In this document: positions 1 through 8,400 of the stretch, one piece after another
Numbering within the stretch: the stretch's first letter is position 1
Layout of the letters: each line of letters opens with the position of its first letter
Origin: JBBTCJ01 sp038043285
Lineage (GTDB): Bacteria; Planctomycetota; Phycisphaerae; UBA1845
Reading direction: 5' to 3'
Length of the DNA stretch: 12,630 nucleotides
NCBI GenBank assembly: GCA_038043285.1
Contig: JBBTCJ010000180.1
Location: 1 to 12,630 of the forward strand
Program-made: the position numbers and the translations under genes
Notes under the pieces: model-generated
What the model saw: the letters and a program-made list of their open reading frames with translations, nothing else
What the model was told of the DNA's origin: nothing
The model's database searches: none

Positions 1-1
1 T

Positions 2-3000
2 CGCGAAGCTCGGCGTTCCCGGCGGAACCGGGGCAGCCGGCTGGTGCAGCGAGGTCAGCTTCACCCGCAGCCCGGTGTCCTTGCCCGCATCGGCCATGTT
101 CAAGCTGAAGGAGATATAGCGCTCCTTCGTGCCCGTCGCGTTGGGGATGAGGTCGTCGGGATTGGGTAGGGCCGGCTCCGGCTCCATCGGAGCGGAAGGA
201 ACAACTCCGCACTTGCAGGTGCACTCGCCCGCGGGATCGGTGGCGTCACGGCAACCAAAGCCGCCGCAGTTCGCATTGTCGGTCCCGTCGCACTCCTCAC
301 CGGGGTCAACAAAGTTGTTGCCGCAAACCTTCGGTAGGCAGGTGCAATTGCCAAGGCAACGGCCTGGGCAGTCCACAGCGTCGGTGCCGTCGCAATCCTC
401 GTCCGGCTCCGCAAAGTTGTTGCCGCAATTGGAGCCGCAGATGCAACCAGTCTGACACAGACCCGGACAGGCGGTTGCGTCCGCTCCGTCGCATTCCTCG
501 AGGCCTTCGCGAATTCCGTTCGGGCAAACCGGGCTAGAGCATTTGCACGCATTCGCATCGCCCGGCGGATTGCAGCCACCTGGACACAGTGCGTCGTCGA
601 CGCCGTCGCATTCCTCGCCGATTGCGGCCTGCGCGGCGTCGTCGCCGCAGAAGGGCTCGCCGCAACTGATGTCAACCACGCCGTGTCCCTTCAGTCCGCC
701 CCAGGTCGCGACGCGAATAGTGAAACATTGCCCCGGCGAAGCAAGGACCGACCCCGTGGACGGTCCGCCGGAAGCGGTCCCCGGGAAGCAGGAGTCATCC
801 ATGACGCAGCCGTTGTCGACACAGCTCCCTGTGGTCTCCCAACCGATCGGCGTGACCCGCGTCGCGTTGGCGATTGCCGCCGTCGTCGGGCAGGGGCATT
901 CGCCGTTGCCGTTGGTGTAGATTCCCAACTGCATGTCCATTCCGGTCGTCGCGTTTGTGCCGGAGGAGCATGCGTCGGCTGTCAGTTTGCAGTCTTGACG
1001 GGCAACGAACGTGTACCATAGGTCAAACGGCATTGCGCTTGCCGCGCCGAGTTCGCTCGGTTCCGACGGCAAGCCGTCGGTCTCGGCGCAGTAAAGCGAA
1101 AACGGATGCATGCCTACCCCGACCCTCTTGGCGTTGGTGCACAGGTCATTCGACGGATAGGCGCTGGGGGTTCCGCCGCTGGAACAGAAGTAATCCAGCC
1201 CGCAAGTCTGGCCGGTACCCGTCTGGTCCCAATCATCCTGGTTCCCATTGGCCGAAACCGGCGTCTGCGACGCGCAATCGCCAGAGCACGAGCAGCTCGG
1301 GCGCGCCGGAGTCTCTGGAGCGGTGAACCCCCCATTGATGCACCAGGCGAAGTCGTTGGTTTTGTAGCTACCCGACACAAATCCGCTGGCGTCGGACCCC
1401 ACGGCCGAGTACTTGTTCCCATCCGCCGAGGTGGCCGACACCACAGACCACAGCCACGTGCAATTCGAGGCGTCGGGAACGTTGTTGCCGACCTCGAGCC
1501 AGTAAGTGTCATTGGCGACAAGGCCGGTGATTGGCGTGTCAAGCGTAAGCTGGTAGGCCCAGATCCGCGTTTCCACGTCACTGCTTATGCCCTTGACTTC
1601 GGCGCGGACGGAGGTCGTCGTGGAGCTGCCCACGACGTTATTCCGATCCGGCAGCCCATCGGCCGTCGGTCGGAGGATGCGCACGCGGAAATGGTCGGCC
1701 AGCACCGCATCCGCGCAGTCGCCATCCCCAGCAACGGTCGTCTTGAAGTAATAGCCCCAGACACAGACCTGGTCGATTTGTGTCAGGCCTGGACCCGCAA
1801 CAAAGTCGTCGCCGCCGACCAAGCCCGATCCGTGGTTCAGATCGGCAAAGACACCGGCGCCGGATCCATCGAAGAGATTGCACTGTCCGGGCACCTGGTG
1901 CTCGCAAATCGGACAGGGGTTGGGCTGATTCATCGCCCGTTGCCCGCCGAGACCCCCACCGCATGATCCTCCCGGAGCGCCGTCGTTGAAGTTCGGATCG
2001 CAATCCACGGCGGAATTGCACGAGAACCGAATGTCGTTGTCGCAAAGCCCGCCCTGGCACCGGATTCCGCCGATGTAGCGTCCGCCCAGGTTGGTTTCGC
2101 AATCCGTCTTGACGATCGTGTCGCCAAATACCTCATCCAGGCACTTACCGGGACCGGTGCAACAGGATCCCGTCGCGCAGATGCCCGGATCGCCCGAGCA
2201 GAGCGGCGTCGCGGGAAACTGTTGCGGCGGCGCCAGGAACATGCCGTCAAGGTTGTTGCATTCGAGTTGATTCACGCCATCTATGCAGCTACCGTCCGGC
2301 TTGCAGCAGGCGGCCTCGGGACACGCCTCGGCCACGACGTGCATCTGATACGGGCCTGTCGTCACCTCCAGATCGCTCAGCGGGGAATAGAAAAACGTGC
2401 CGGGACCGACGAGTCCGAAATGGATCCAGAGGTTGTCCTCCTCACAATACGGCAATCCACGGTCCACGTCGAGAAGTTGCTCGAGGTTCGGATCGGGGGT
2501 TGCGGAGATCACGTTTCCGCAGCCGCAACTGGTCCAGAGGAATGGCAGGTTGGCGAACTGCGTCGGCGTCGAGCAACAAAGGTCGATACGAAGTCGCGTG
2601 CAGGTGTCCGTCGTGGAGAACCCCTCGAACCACCCTCGATCACCTCCCAGGCCGCTCGGGACGCCCACGCAGGCGTCAGGATTGGCTTCCGTGCTGGTGG
2701 CATACGCGTCGTTGCCGGTCATGGTGATGATGTAGGGCGGGTCACTTGGATCCAGCAGCGGAACTACGTGACCCGAGACGATGGCGTTGGGGCAGTCATC
2801 GGCGCCGGTGTAGCAGGTTCCGTCCGTGCAATCGTTGTCATACAACGTGTCTAACCCTGGAACGTCGGCGTTGACATGGTCGTAGGGCTGCTCACAGCAG
2901 TTCGGCTTACAACCCACGCCCAACCCCATGAAGGTTCCACCGCTGCCGGTGCAACCACCTGCATTGGTCTGCGTGCAAGCACCCGTAGTCGGGCTGCAAC

Positions 3001-5245
3001 ACGCACCGACGCCGCATGAATCAAGCGCCGCACATACGCCCGCCTCGCACGTCCCCGCGCCGCCGCAAACGCCGCCCGGCGGACAGTCGCTGTTGAGCAC
3101 GCAACCCTGATCCCGATTGCTGCACACGCCAACCCGAAGCACGCATTCCGTGCTGGACGTGCAGGTGTTCGACGTGTCGTTGCTACACGTGCTCGACGCC
3201 GGCACGCAGCTTACGCCGGACCCTGGACAGTCCGCGACCGTGAGGCAAGGCGCGTTGGGCGTATCACCGCCGACACACTTGTTATTGCAGACCGTGTGGT
3301 TGGCATCGCATGTGCCGCTCGAGCAGTCGGTGTCAGCGTTGCAGGGAGCCGCGCCGACGGAACAACGCCCGCACGCCGCTCCGACGTTCTCTCCATACTG
3401 ACAAGTGTTGCAGTAGTTACCGACGCCCTGGAACGTACCCGTGCACTCGTCGTTCGACGAGCAGGCCAACCCGTCGTTGACGCCGCCTACGCAGGCGACT
3501 CCGACGCACTCGCCCCTGGTCTCGCAGATCCAGTCGAGTTCGTTGGTGCACTCGCCGGAACCGTGGTGGCAGCATCCACCCAGCGGTTCCGCGACCTTGC
3601 GCCCCACAAGCTCGAAACTCAAGATACCCGGCGACGGAGTCATGTAGTTGGCCGCATTGGGGTCATTGTTGACAAACAGAATGTTCGGATTGTTTCCACC
3701 GTCTTCCACCGCCCCAGCCGACATCCACACGAATTTGGACTGAGGCCCGAATTCAGGCTTGTTGATCGCGGAGACCCGACCGTGGTGAGGAATCACCAGC
3801 GGCTCCTCCAACACCACCTGGTTCACGCCCAGAACCGTCGTCGGGCGATAAAGGAAGTCCTCGATCAAGTTTCCGTTCTCGTCCCAAAATTCAATAAAGA
3901 TAGCGTCCGAAACGGCCATGTAGCCGAGGAATCGAATGGCATCGAGGGCGATCGGAGCGTTGTTGTCAAAGCTGTAATCGTCGCCGATTCGGAGGAATGG
4001 CGTTCCCGGACCATTCGGCGGGTCGATCGACGCCGAAGATCGGGAGGCCGGACCTGCCGCCACTGGGTGAGTGGCCAGCGATGTTCCGATTTGCGTGATA
4101 CCGCTGGTATACTTTGGACAGCCGAGCTGGACGCCGGGACGGTTGGGATTGTCGCCGCCGCACTCGCCGATGACGGTCGATTCCGAGCCGGCGTCACCTG
4201 CAAACCACAGCTTCCCGCCGGTGCAGCCGGCGAGTTTTGCGAACGTGCACTGGTCCGGCTCAGCGTTCAAGGGGCAGCATCGCCCGAAGAAACAGACCGG
4301 TCCGACGCCGGTGCATGTAAAACCAGCCCCGCAGTCCTCATCGATATTGCACGCCTTGGGCTGCCCCGACGAGCTGCACTTTTTCTCTGAACACAGCGCG
4401 CCGACGCCGCACGTCGGTATGCTGGGAACGACATGTCCGTTGGCGTCGCAAGTCTCGTCGCCGTTGCAGACGGAGGTGTCGTCGCTGTCGGTGTTGTTCG
4501 TGCACTTCGGACGGCAATGCTGGCACTCCTTGCCGCCGCAGTCTGCGTCACTGGCGCAAAGCTTCCCCGGCAGCGGCGCATCATCGCCGCAAAGACCGGC
4601 GTTCTCCGAACAATATTCCAGCGGCGGATCGTTGCCCGGGCCCCCGAGGCAGCAGGTCGCAACAAGGCCGGACTGGCACTGCCCGGCGCCATTACAGAAC
4701 TCCTTGCCGTTACAGAACACGCCGTCGTCACAGTCGCCTTGCTCGCCGGGAAGTTCCAGCGCGTGGGTACATTTCCCGCTGCCAAGGCCCTGCGAGATGT
4801 CGATCACGCAGACATCTCGCGTGCACGGATTAGCATCCTCGCATTGAATATCGTAAGTGCATCCACCGGCCGCAACGATGCCGCCGTCGGACAGTGGGAG
4901 AGCGCCATGCAAAAGTCCGGCAGCCCGAAGGCGCGACGGTTCATCGTCTTTGTAATTAACGACCACCGGATCAAAAATAGGGTATCCGCCGGAGGGAACT
5001 TGGCCCGCTCGCGCCCAGATCGCCGCGTTGGACGGCGTGGACGGCCTCTCCGCCGATATCGCCGAGGCAATGTTGGATTGGTAAGCCGCTCGCAAGGCAC
5101 TTTGGACGTGATCCGTCTCGCCACCGCTCGAATCTCGTTTGGGCACGGGGGCCCCTTCGAGCTGATAGCTGACGCCGGCCAGCACGGCCGCCAAACAGAC
5201 CGCCCCAATTAGGGGGCGCCCGATCCCTGCCCAATGTCGTCTCAT
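2..5245 (-). CDS. Giant exported cysteine-rich multi-domain surface protein (C-terminus beyond window)
   Basis: The frame starts at an ATG (5245-5243) preceded by GGAGG nine bases upstream. It stays open for 1748 codons to the window edge; I checked each codon for stops. The N-terminus has a Sec-type signal: a basic MRRHWAGIGR stretch, then a hydrophobic core at about residues 11-25. No lipobox Cys is seen. Cys-rich blocks lie at about 127-365 and 557-786, separated by a beta-rich domain at about 412-552. Two further low-Cys beta-rich domains (about 800-968 and 1132-1302) and a third at about 1366-1529 follow, interleaved with CC-x-P-x-G-x-C modules. Four tandem C-x-N-x-ECDG modules span 1528-1679, and a GTKERYISFSLN segment lies near 1705-1716. 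These modules are typical of exported planctomycete and myxobacterial proteins of unknown function. A role as an adhesin or in the cell envelope is inference. A C-terminal sorting tail is expected off the left edge but not seen. Confidence 0.9.
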   Translation of the reverse strand, partial: MRRHWAGIGRPLIGAVCLAAVLAGVSYQLEGAPVPKRDSSGGETDHVQSALRAAYQSNIASAISAERPSTPSNAAIWARAGQVPSGGYPIFDPVVVNYKDDEPSRLRAAGLLHGALPLSDGGIVAAGGCTYDIQCEDANPCTRDVCVIDISQGLGSGKCTHALELPGEQGDCDDGVFCNGKEFCNGAGQCQSGLVATCCLGGPGNDPPLEYCSENAGLCGDDAPLPGKLCASDADCGGKECQHCRPKCTNNTDSDDTSVCNGDETCDANGHVVPSIPTCGVGALCSEKKCSSSGQPKACNIDEDCGAGFTCTGVGPVCFFGRCCPLNAEPDQCTFAKLAGCTGGKLWFAGDAGSESTVIGECGGDNPNRPGVQLGCPKYTSGITQIGTSLATHPVAAGPASRSSASIDPPNGPGTPFLRIGDDYSFDNNAPIALDAIRFLGYMAVSDAIFIEFWDENGNLIEDFLYRPTTVLGVNQVVLEEPLVIPHHGRVSAINKPEFGPQSKFVWMSAGAVEDGGNNPNILFVNNDPNAANYMTPSPGILSFELVGRKVAEPLGGCCHHGSGECTNELDWICETRGECVGVACVGGVNDGLACSSNDECTGTFQGVGNYCNTCQYGENVGAACGRCSVGAAPCNADTDCSSGTCDANHTVCNNKCVGGDTPNAPCLTVADCPGSGVSCVPASSTCSNDTSNTCTSSTECVLRVGVCSNRDQGCVLNSDCPPGGVCGGAGTCEAGVCAALDSCGVGACCSPTTGACTQTNAGGCTGSGGTFMGLGVGCKPNCCEQPYDHVNADVPGLDTLYDNDCTDGTCYTGADDCPNAIVSGHVVPLLDPSDPPYIITMTGNDAYATSTEANPDACVGVPSGLGGDRGWFEGFSTTDTCTRLRIDLCCSTPTQFANLPFLWTSCGCGNVISATPDPNLEQLLDVDRGLPYCEEDNLWIHFGLVGPGTFFYSPLSDLEVTTGPYQMHVVAEACPEAACCKPDGSCIDGVNQLECNNLDGMFLAPPQQFPATPLCSGDPGICATGSCCTGPGKCLDEVFGDTIVKTDCETNLGGRYIGGIRCQGGLCDNDIRFSCNSAVDCDPNFNDGAPGGSCGGGLGGQRAMNQPNPCPICEHQVPGQCNLFDGSGAGVFADLNHGSGLVGGDDFVAGPGLTQIDQVCVWGYYFKTTVAGDGDCADAVLADHFRVRILRPTADGLPDRNNVVGSSTTTSVRAEVKGISSDVETRIWAYQLTLDTPITGLVANDTYWLEVGNNVPDASNCTWLWSVVSATSADGNKYSAVGSDASGFVSGSYKTNDFAWCINGGFTAPETPARPSCSCSGDCASQTPVSANGNQDDWDQTGTGQTCGLDYFCSSGGTPSAYPSNDLCTNAKRVGVGMHPFSLYCAETDGLPSEPSELGAASAMPFDLWYTFVARQDCKLTADACSSGTNATTGMDMQLGIYTNGNGECPCPTTAAIANATRVTPIGWETTGSCVDNGCVMDDSCFPGTASGGPSTGSVLASPGQCFTIRVATWGGLKGHGVVDISCGEPFCGDDAAQAAIGEECDGVDDALCPGGCNPPGDANACKCSSPVCPNGIREGLEECDGADATACPGLCQTGCICGSNCGNNFAEPDEDCDGTDAVDCPGRCLGNCTCLPKVCGNNFVDPGEECDGTDNANCGGFGCRDATDPAGECTCKCGVVPSAPMEPEPALPNPDDLIPNATGTKERYISFSLNMADAGKDTGLRVKLTSLHQPAAPVPPGTPSFA
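209..664 (-). repeat. Four tandem ECDG cysteine modules in the giant protein
   Basis: Four consecutive units begin with Cys at residues 1528, 1574, 1607 and 1641 of the giant protein. Each carries the core (E/D)-(E/D)-CDG-x-D, followed by C-x-G-x-C. Units two to four also share C-x-N-(G/N) just after their first Cys. Unit length varies from about 33 to 46 residues, so these are diverged copies, not exact DNA repeats. They resemble the Cys-rich repeats of myxobacterial and planctomycete secreted proteins (DUF4215-like). Disulfide-stapled extracellular spacers are the likely role, by inference. Confidence 0.75.
2042..3016 (-). repeat. Three dispersed CC-x-P-x-G-x-C / GG-x-F modules in the giant protein
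   Basis: Three related modules are seen at about residues 744-783, 978-1015 and 1025-1063. Each has an adjacent Cys pair followed by a short G-x-C turn, then a Cys about ten residues later and a Gly-rich G-G-x-(F/Y) or D-G-M-F element. They are separated by one beta-rich domain and a short linker. This is a recurrent module in planctomycete exported proteins. Its function is not established. Confidence 0.65.
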
Positions 5246-5254
5246 TGCCCTTTA

Positions 5255-5259
5255 CCTCC
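5255..5259 (-). promoter_or_regulatory. Shine-Dalgarno of the giant protein gene
   Basis: GGAGG on the minus strand with a nine-base spacer to the ATG at 5245. This fixes the start and places the signal peptide at the N-terminus. It is one of the clearest ribosome binding sites in the window. Confidence 0.85.
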
Positions 5260-5357
5260 GCCTGGGGACACCCTGAAACGTCCGTCGGCCTCACGACCGA
5301 GGACAACAAACAACCTGCGCACCATCGGGGCGCAGCCCACCACGGTCCGCACCCGCA

Positions 5358-5379
5358 TCGCGCGCGCCCAAACGCGCGA
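5358..5379. other. GC-rich hairpin in the leader
   Basis: Seven-base arms TCGCGCG and CGCGCGA around an eight-base loop. It lies within the leader of the minus-strand gene, about 110-135 bases before its start codon. There is no T-run on either side, so it is not an obvious intrinsic terminator. Its function is unknown. Confidence 0.4.
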
Positions 5380-5666
5380 GAGGAACGGATCCGCGGTCAA
5401 CCGACGTAGATCACCAATTCTTCAGGCGATCGAAAGGCATTCCGCAGATCGCCAACGCCCGACGTGGTCGGCGCTTGGACGAATCCACAGCGCTCCACCA
5501 CATTCAACTTAAAAATGAACTGTTGCGAGGAGGGCGACGCCCAGAACACACCCAACGCGCTTCAGCCCGCGGCGCGCGAGTATGCTCGGAACAGCCTCTC
5601 TCCTCTGGCCGTCCGGACCGTGCCCCAAACACACCCAAACCAGAACCTCGGACGAAGCGACCTGAG

Positions 5667-5688
5667 GTCCGATTATACAAAATCGGAC
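5667..5688. promoter_or_regulatory. Perfect inverted repeat over the -10 box (candidate operator)
   Basis: Arms GTCCGATT (5667-5674) and AATCGGAC (5681-5688) are exact reverse complements around a six-base centre. The dyad covers the downstream half of the promoter spacer, all of the TATAAT box and the bases up to about -2. A dimeric repressor bound here would block RNA polymerase. The regulator is not identifiable from the site alone, and no regulator gene is adjacent in the window. Confidence 0.6.
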
Positions 5689-5699
5689 ACCTGCGTCAA
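5672..5699 (-). promoter_or_regulatory. Near-consensus sigma70-type promoter driving the giant protein gene
   Basis: On the minus strand, TTGACG (5699-5694) is separated by 16 bases from a perfect TATAAT (5677-5672). This matches 11 of 12 consensus positions with acceptable spacing, in otherwise GC-rich DNA. The predicted start is near 5665, giving a leader of about 420 bases. It points at the giant exported-protein gene and away from recJ. Confidence 0.75.
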
Positions 5700-5943
5700 G
5701 AAAATTCCGTCATCTTTTAGAACCCCATCTATGAAAGGGATTGGCCTTCTCCCTGAAACGCCCTGGCCGTGGCGGGAAACTTCGACCTCGAAGCCAAACG
5801 TTGGGGAGGACCGTCGCGGATCGCCCCCTGCGGGTAAAAGCATGAGTGGCTGGACCACGAAACTGGTAGGTCAACGGGCTGAATTACCAGACCCAGGCTG
5901 AAAAAACCGGCCAGGGCTTTGGGGTACGCGAACAGATTACCCC
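5700..5943. other. Intergenic stretch between divergent units
   Basis: No supported gene. A small exact dyad CTTCGA-CC-TCGAAG lies at 5780-5793, and a 5-bp GC hairpin (CCCCG / CGGGG) lies just beyond, at 5947-5962. I could not identify a convincing plus-strand promoter for recJ. Confidence 0.5.
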
Positions 5944-6075
5944 TTGCCCCGTTTGCGCGGGGGGAATCCGCCTTCCTCTTCGCGTTTCGTAGCGGTAGAC
6001 TCTGCCATTGGTTCCCGGTTGGGTAACAACTCCGGCGCGGGGTTCGCCCGATCGCCCGCGCAAGCGACGTTGCCG

Positions 6076-7809
6076 ATGACCCGACAGTGGATCATTCCGC
6101 CGGTATCCCAGGAATCGACCGCCCTGGCCGATCGCCGCGGCCTGCCCTCGCTAATCGCACACATTCTTTCCAATCGCGGGATTCACGAAGAAGCACGGAT
6201 TGATGGGTTTCTTACGCCGCAACTGAAAGACCTCCACCCTCCGGCCATGCTGCCCGGAGCGACCGCGGCGGCGGAGTTGCTTGTCGCGGCGGTACGAAGC
6301 AAGCTGACCATCGTCCTTTATGGTGACTACGACGTTGACGGAACCGCGGGCGTGGCCATCCTTTGGCACGCCCTCCGCCAAGCTGGCGCCGAGCCGCGCT
6401 TCTACGTTCCCCACCGAATTGAAGAGGGGTACGGCCTGAACGCCACCGCCGTCCGCCGGCTCGTGGAAGACGGGGCGGAGTTTATCGTGGCCATCGACTG
6501 CGGCATCACAGCCATCGATATCGCGGCCGAGCTTCAAACGCGCGGGATTCCTTTGTTGATCCTCGATCACCATGTTCTGCCTGCCGAACTCCCCGCGGCT
6601 GCGGCCATCGTGCACCCCTCGATTGGTGGCGCGTACCCCAATCCGAACCTCTGCGCGACCGGCGTGGCCTTCAAGGTCGCGTGGGCGTTTGCCCAGCGGA
6701 TGTGCGGGGCGGAGCGCGTGGATCCGGCCTATCGCAACCTGCTGCTCAAGGAGCTGTTGCCCCTTGCCGCCCTGGGCACCATCGCCGACGTGGTTCCGCT
6801 GACCGGGGAGAACCGGATCATTGCACGCCATGGGTTGCAGGGCCTGTCCGCGTCGGCGGTTCCGGGCATCCGCGCGCTGATCGAATCTTCCGGCTTGAAC
6901 GGAGCCGCGATCAGCGACTACGACGTCGGCTTCAAACTTGCGCCGCGAATCAACGCAGCCGGCCGAATGGGGCACGCGCGGTTGGCCGTCGAGCTGCTCA
7001 CCTGGGCGGACGCGGCCCGCGCCCGCGAGATCGCCCTCTATCTCGAAGGTCACAACCGCTCCCGGCAGTCGGCGGAACGGAAGATCGCTCAGCAGGCCCG
7101 CGAAATGGTCGAGCATGACGACCTCGCCAGCGACGCGCATCGGGCAATCGTTTTGGCTTCCCCCCGTTGGCATGCCGGCGTCATTGGTATCGTGGCTGCA
7201 AGATTGGTGGAGCGTTATCATCGCCCAGCGATCCTGATCGCCTTGTCCGCCGACGGCGGGCAAGGATCGGGGCGGAGTATCTCTGGATTCGACCTGGCAG
7301 GTGCGTTGACGGAATGTGAGGAACACCTGATCGCCCACGGAGGTCATGCGATGGCGGCCGGCCTGCGGATCGCCCCGGATCGCGTCGAGGCGTTCCGCAG
7401 GGCGTTTGTTGAGGTAGCCAATCAGCGCCTTACGGCCGGCGACTTGCAGCCGAAGCTCCGGCTCGACGCCGAAGTGCGACTGAAGGAGCTGACTCTTCCC
7501 ACGGCAGAGTTGATCTTGAACCTCGGCCCCTTCGGCGTAGGGAATCCCAAGCCCAAGCTAAGCACCGACTTCGTCGAGCTTGCGGCTGAGCCTCGCTGCG
7601 TTGGCGCCGCACAGGACCATCTTCAGGCGGTTTTCCAACAGGACGGCGTCTTGGTTCGCGGGATCGGCTTCGGGCTTGCTTCGGCAATTGAAGACCTCAA
7701 ACAACACCGCCGCTGTCGCCTGGCGTTCGAGCCGATCATCAACGGCTTCAACGGTCGGAAAGACGTCGAAATGCGTATTTTGGATTTCAAGTACCCATCC
7801 TCGATTTAA
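6076..7809 (+). CDS. recJ: Single-stranded-DNA-specific 5'-3' exonuclease RecJ
   Basis: The product is 577 residues from the ATG at 6076, the usual RecJ length. RecJ degrades single-stranded DNA 5' to 3' in recombination and mismatch or gap repair, using Mn/Mg. The DHH-family phosphoesterase motifs are all present: YGDYDVDG (82-89), IDCGI (140-144), LDHH (DHH at 164-166) and GTIADVVPL (234-242). The DHHA1 part contains GRMGHAR (296-302), GSGRS (397-401) and GGHAMAAGL (422-430). A C-terminal OB-fold-like region follows from about 457. The frame extends upstream to a TTG at 5944, but the extra 44 residues do not look like RecJ, while MTRQW matches family N-termini. No strong Shine-Dalgarno is seen. 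It is the first plus-strand gene, 105 bases before the acyl cassette, so shared transcription is possible but unproven. Confidence 0.95.
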   Translation: MTRQWIIPPVSQESTALADRRGLPSLIAHILSNRGIHEEARIDGFLTPQLKDLHPPAMLPGATAAAELLVAAVRSKLTIVLYGDYDVDGTAGVAILWHALRQAGAEPRFYVPHRIEEGYGLNATAVRRLVEDGAEFIVAIDCGITAIDIAAELQTRGIPLLILDHHVLPAELPAAAAIVHPSIGGAYPNPNLCATGVAFKVAWAFAQRMCGAERVDPAYRNLLLKELLPLAALGTIADVVPLTGENRIIARHGLQGLSASAVPGIRALIESSGLNGAAISDYDVGFKLAPRINAAGRMGHARLAVELLTWADAARAREIALYLEGHNRSRQSAERKIAQQAREMVEHDDLASDAHRAIVLASPRWHAGVIGIVAARLVERYHRPAILIALSADGGQGSGRSISGFDLAGALTECEEHLIAHGGHAMAAGLRIAPDRVEAFRRAFVEVANQRLTAGDLQPKLRLDAEVRLKELTLPTAELILNLGPFGVGNPKPKLSTDFVELAAEPRCVGAAQDHLQAVFQQDGVLVRGIGFGLASAIEDLKQHRRCRLAFEPIINGFNGRKDVEMRILDFKYPSSI

Positions 7810-7914
7810 CACCTGGGCGTCTCCCTTCACCCTTCCGCTACTTAGCGCGTGAGTCTATCATGCTTGGGGCTGTTTCAGGCTGCGGCAACAGGCAAGGCCC
7901 GCCGGATCAATAAG

Positions 7915-8400
7915 ATGAAGTTCGGATTGATCGACGAAATCATTGAGCTGACCCAAGGCAAGCGGATCGTGGCTGTCAAGGCGGTCAGCCTCGCGGAGGA
8001 GTACCTGGCTGACCACTTTCCAACGTTTCCGGTACTGCCGGGTGTGCTGATGCTTCAATCCATGGTCGAAGCGGCGACGTGGTTGGTGCGAGACGCCCTG
8101 GACTTCACCCCTGACCTGATCTTGCTTCGGCAGGCAAGGAATGTAACATATAGGGCTTTTGTGAAGCCGGGCAATCTGCTTCGCGTGGAGGTGAGCTGCC
8201 GCCGGCTGGCGCGGGACGACAGCGACTTCGAGGGCACGGGTTATTGCGAAGGTGCGGAGGCCGTGCGGGCCCGGTTCGGGTTGACCCACCTGACGTTGCA
8301 GGGAGTGACGGCGGTATCCGCAGCCGCAGGTAGCCGGATCCAGCCCGACGGACGGGCCGTGCTGGCGAGGCTTCTTTCACGCGGTTCACGGATCGCGTGA
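7915..8400 (+). CDS. FabZ-like hot-dog protein with Gln at the catalytic Glu position (DH1)
   Basis: 161 residues. FabA/FabZ enzymes dehydrate 3-hydroxyacyl-ACP using a His and a Glu fourteen residues apart. Here the DHFPTFPVLPG motif puts His at 34, but residue 48 is Gln (MLQSM) where FabZ has Glu. A Glu sits four residues later, at 52, where FabZ usually has Gln. The hot-dog strand motif F-V-K-P-G-N-L is kept near 82-88. The protein is clearly a paralogue of the second dehydratase downstream (shared LAEE-x-L-x-DHFP-x-FPV-x-P). A start at the in-frame GTG 7849 would add 22 residues lacking FabZ similarity; MKFGLIDEI at 7915 matches family N-termini, although its ribosome site is weak. It may be a non-catalytic partner of DH2, a dehydratase with altered specificity, or an acyl-ACP binding protein. 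Confidence 0.85.
   Translation: MKFGLIDEIIELTQGKRIVAVKAVSLAEEYLADHFPTFPVLPGVLMLQSMVEAATWLVRDALDFTPDLILLRQARNVTYRAFVKPGNLLRVEVSCRRLARDDSDFEGTGYCEGAEAVRARFGLTHLTLQGVTAVSAAAGSRIQPDGRAVLARLLSRGSRIA

Larger units (their letters stand above)
5246..5671 (-). other. Long 5' leader of the giant protein gene
   Basis: About 420 bases separate the predicted transcription start (near 5665) from the start codon at 5245. I see no convincing ORF here. The leader holds a 7-bp hairpin (TCGCGCG / CGCGCGA arms, 5358-5379) and two copies of the 11-mer TTGGGTGTGTT on the minus strand (5628-5638 and 5545-5555), each followed by a G-rich run. No known riboswitch was recognised. It could be a regulatory leader or simply an unusually long untranslated region. 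Confidence 0.45.

Noticed and set aside
1106..5212. Long plus-strand open frames at 1106-1966, 3296-4390 and 4433-5212 (286, 364 and 259 codons)
   Set aside because: They lie antisense to the continuous minus-strand frame of the giant Cys-rich protein, have no recognisable domain, and are expected shadows of GC-rich coding sequence.
5464..5901. Plus-strand 145-codon frame in the intergenic region
   Set aside because: No domain, no good ribosome site, biased composition, and it crosses the strong minus-strand promoter and dyad.
5944..6075. TTG start extending RecJ by 44 residues
   Set aside because: The extension lacks family similarity, while ATG 6076 gives the standard RecJ length and N-terminus.
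6151..7347. Minus-strand 398-codon frame
   Set aside because: Antisense to recJ, which has every family motif. The antisense product has no recognisable domain.
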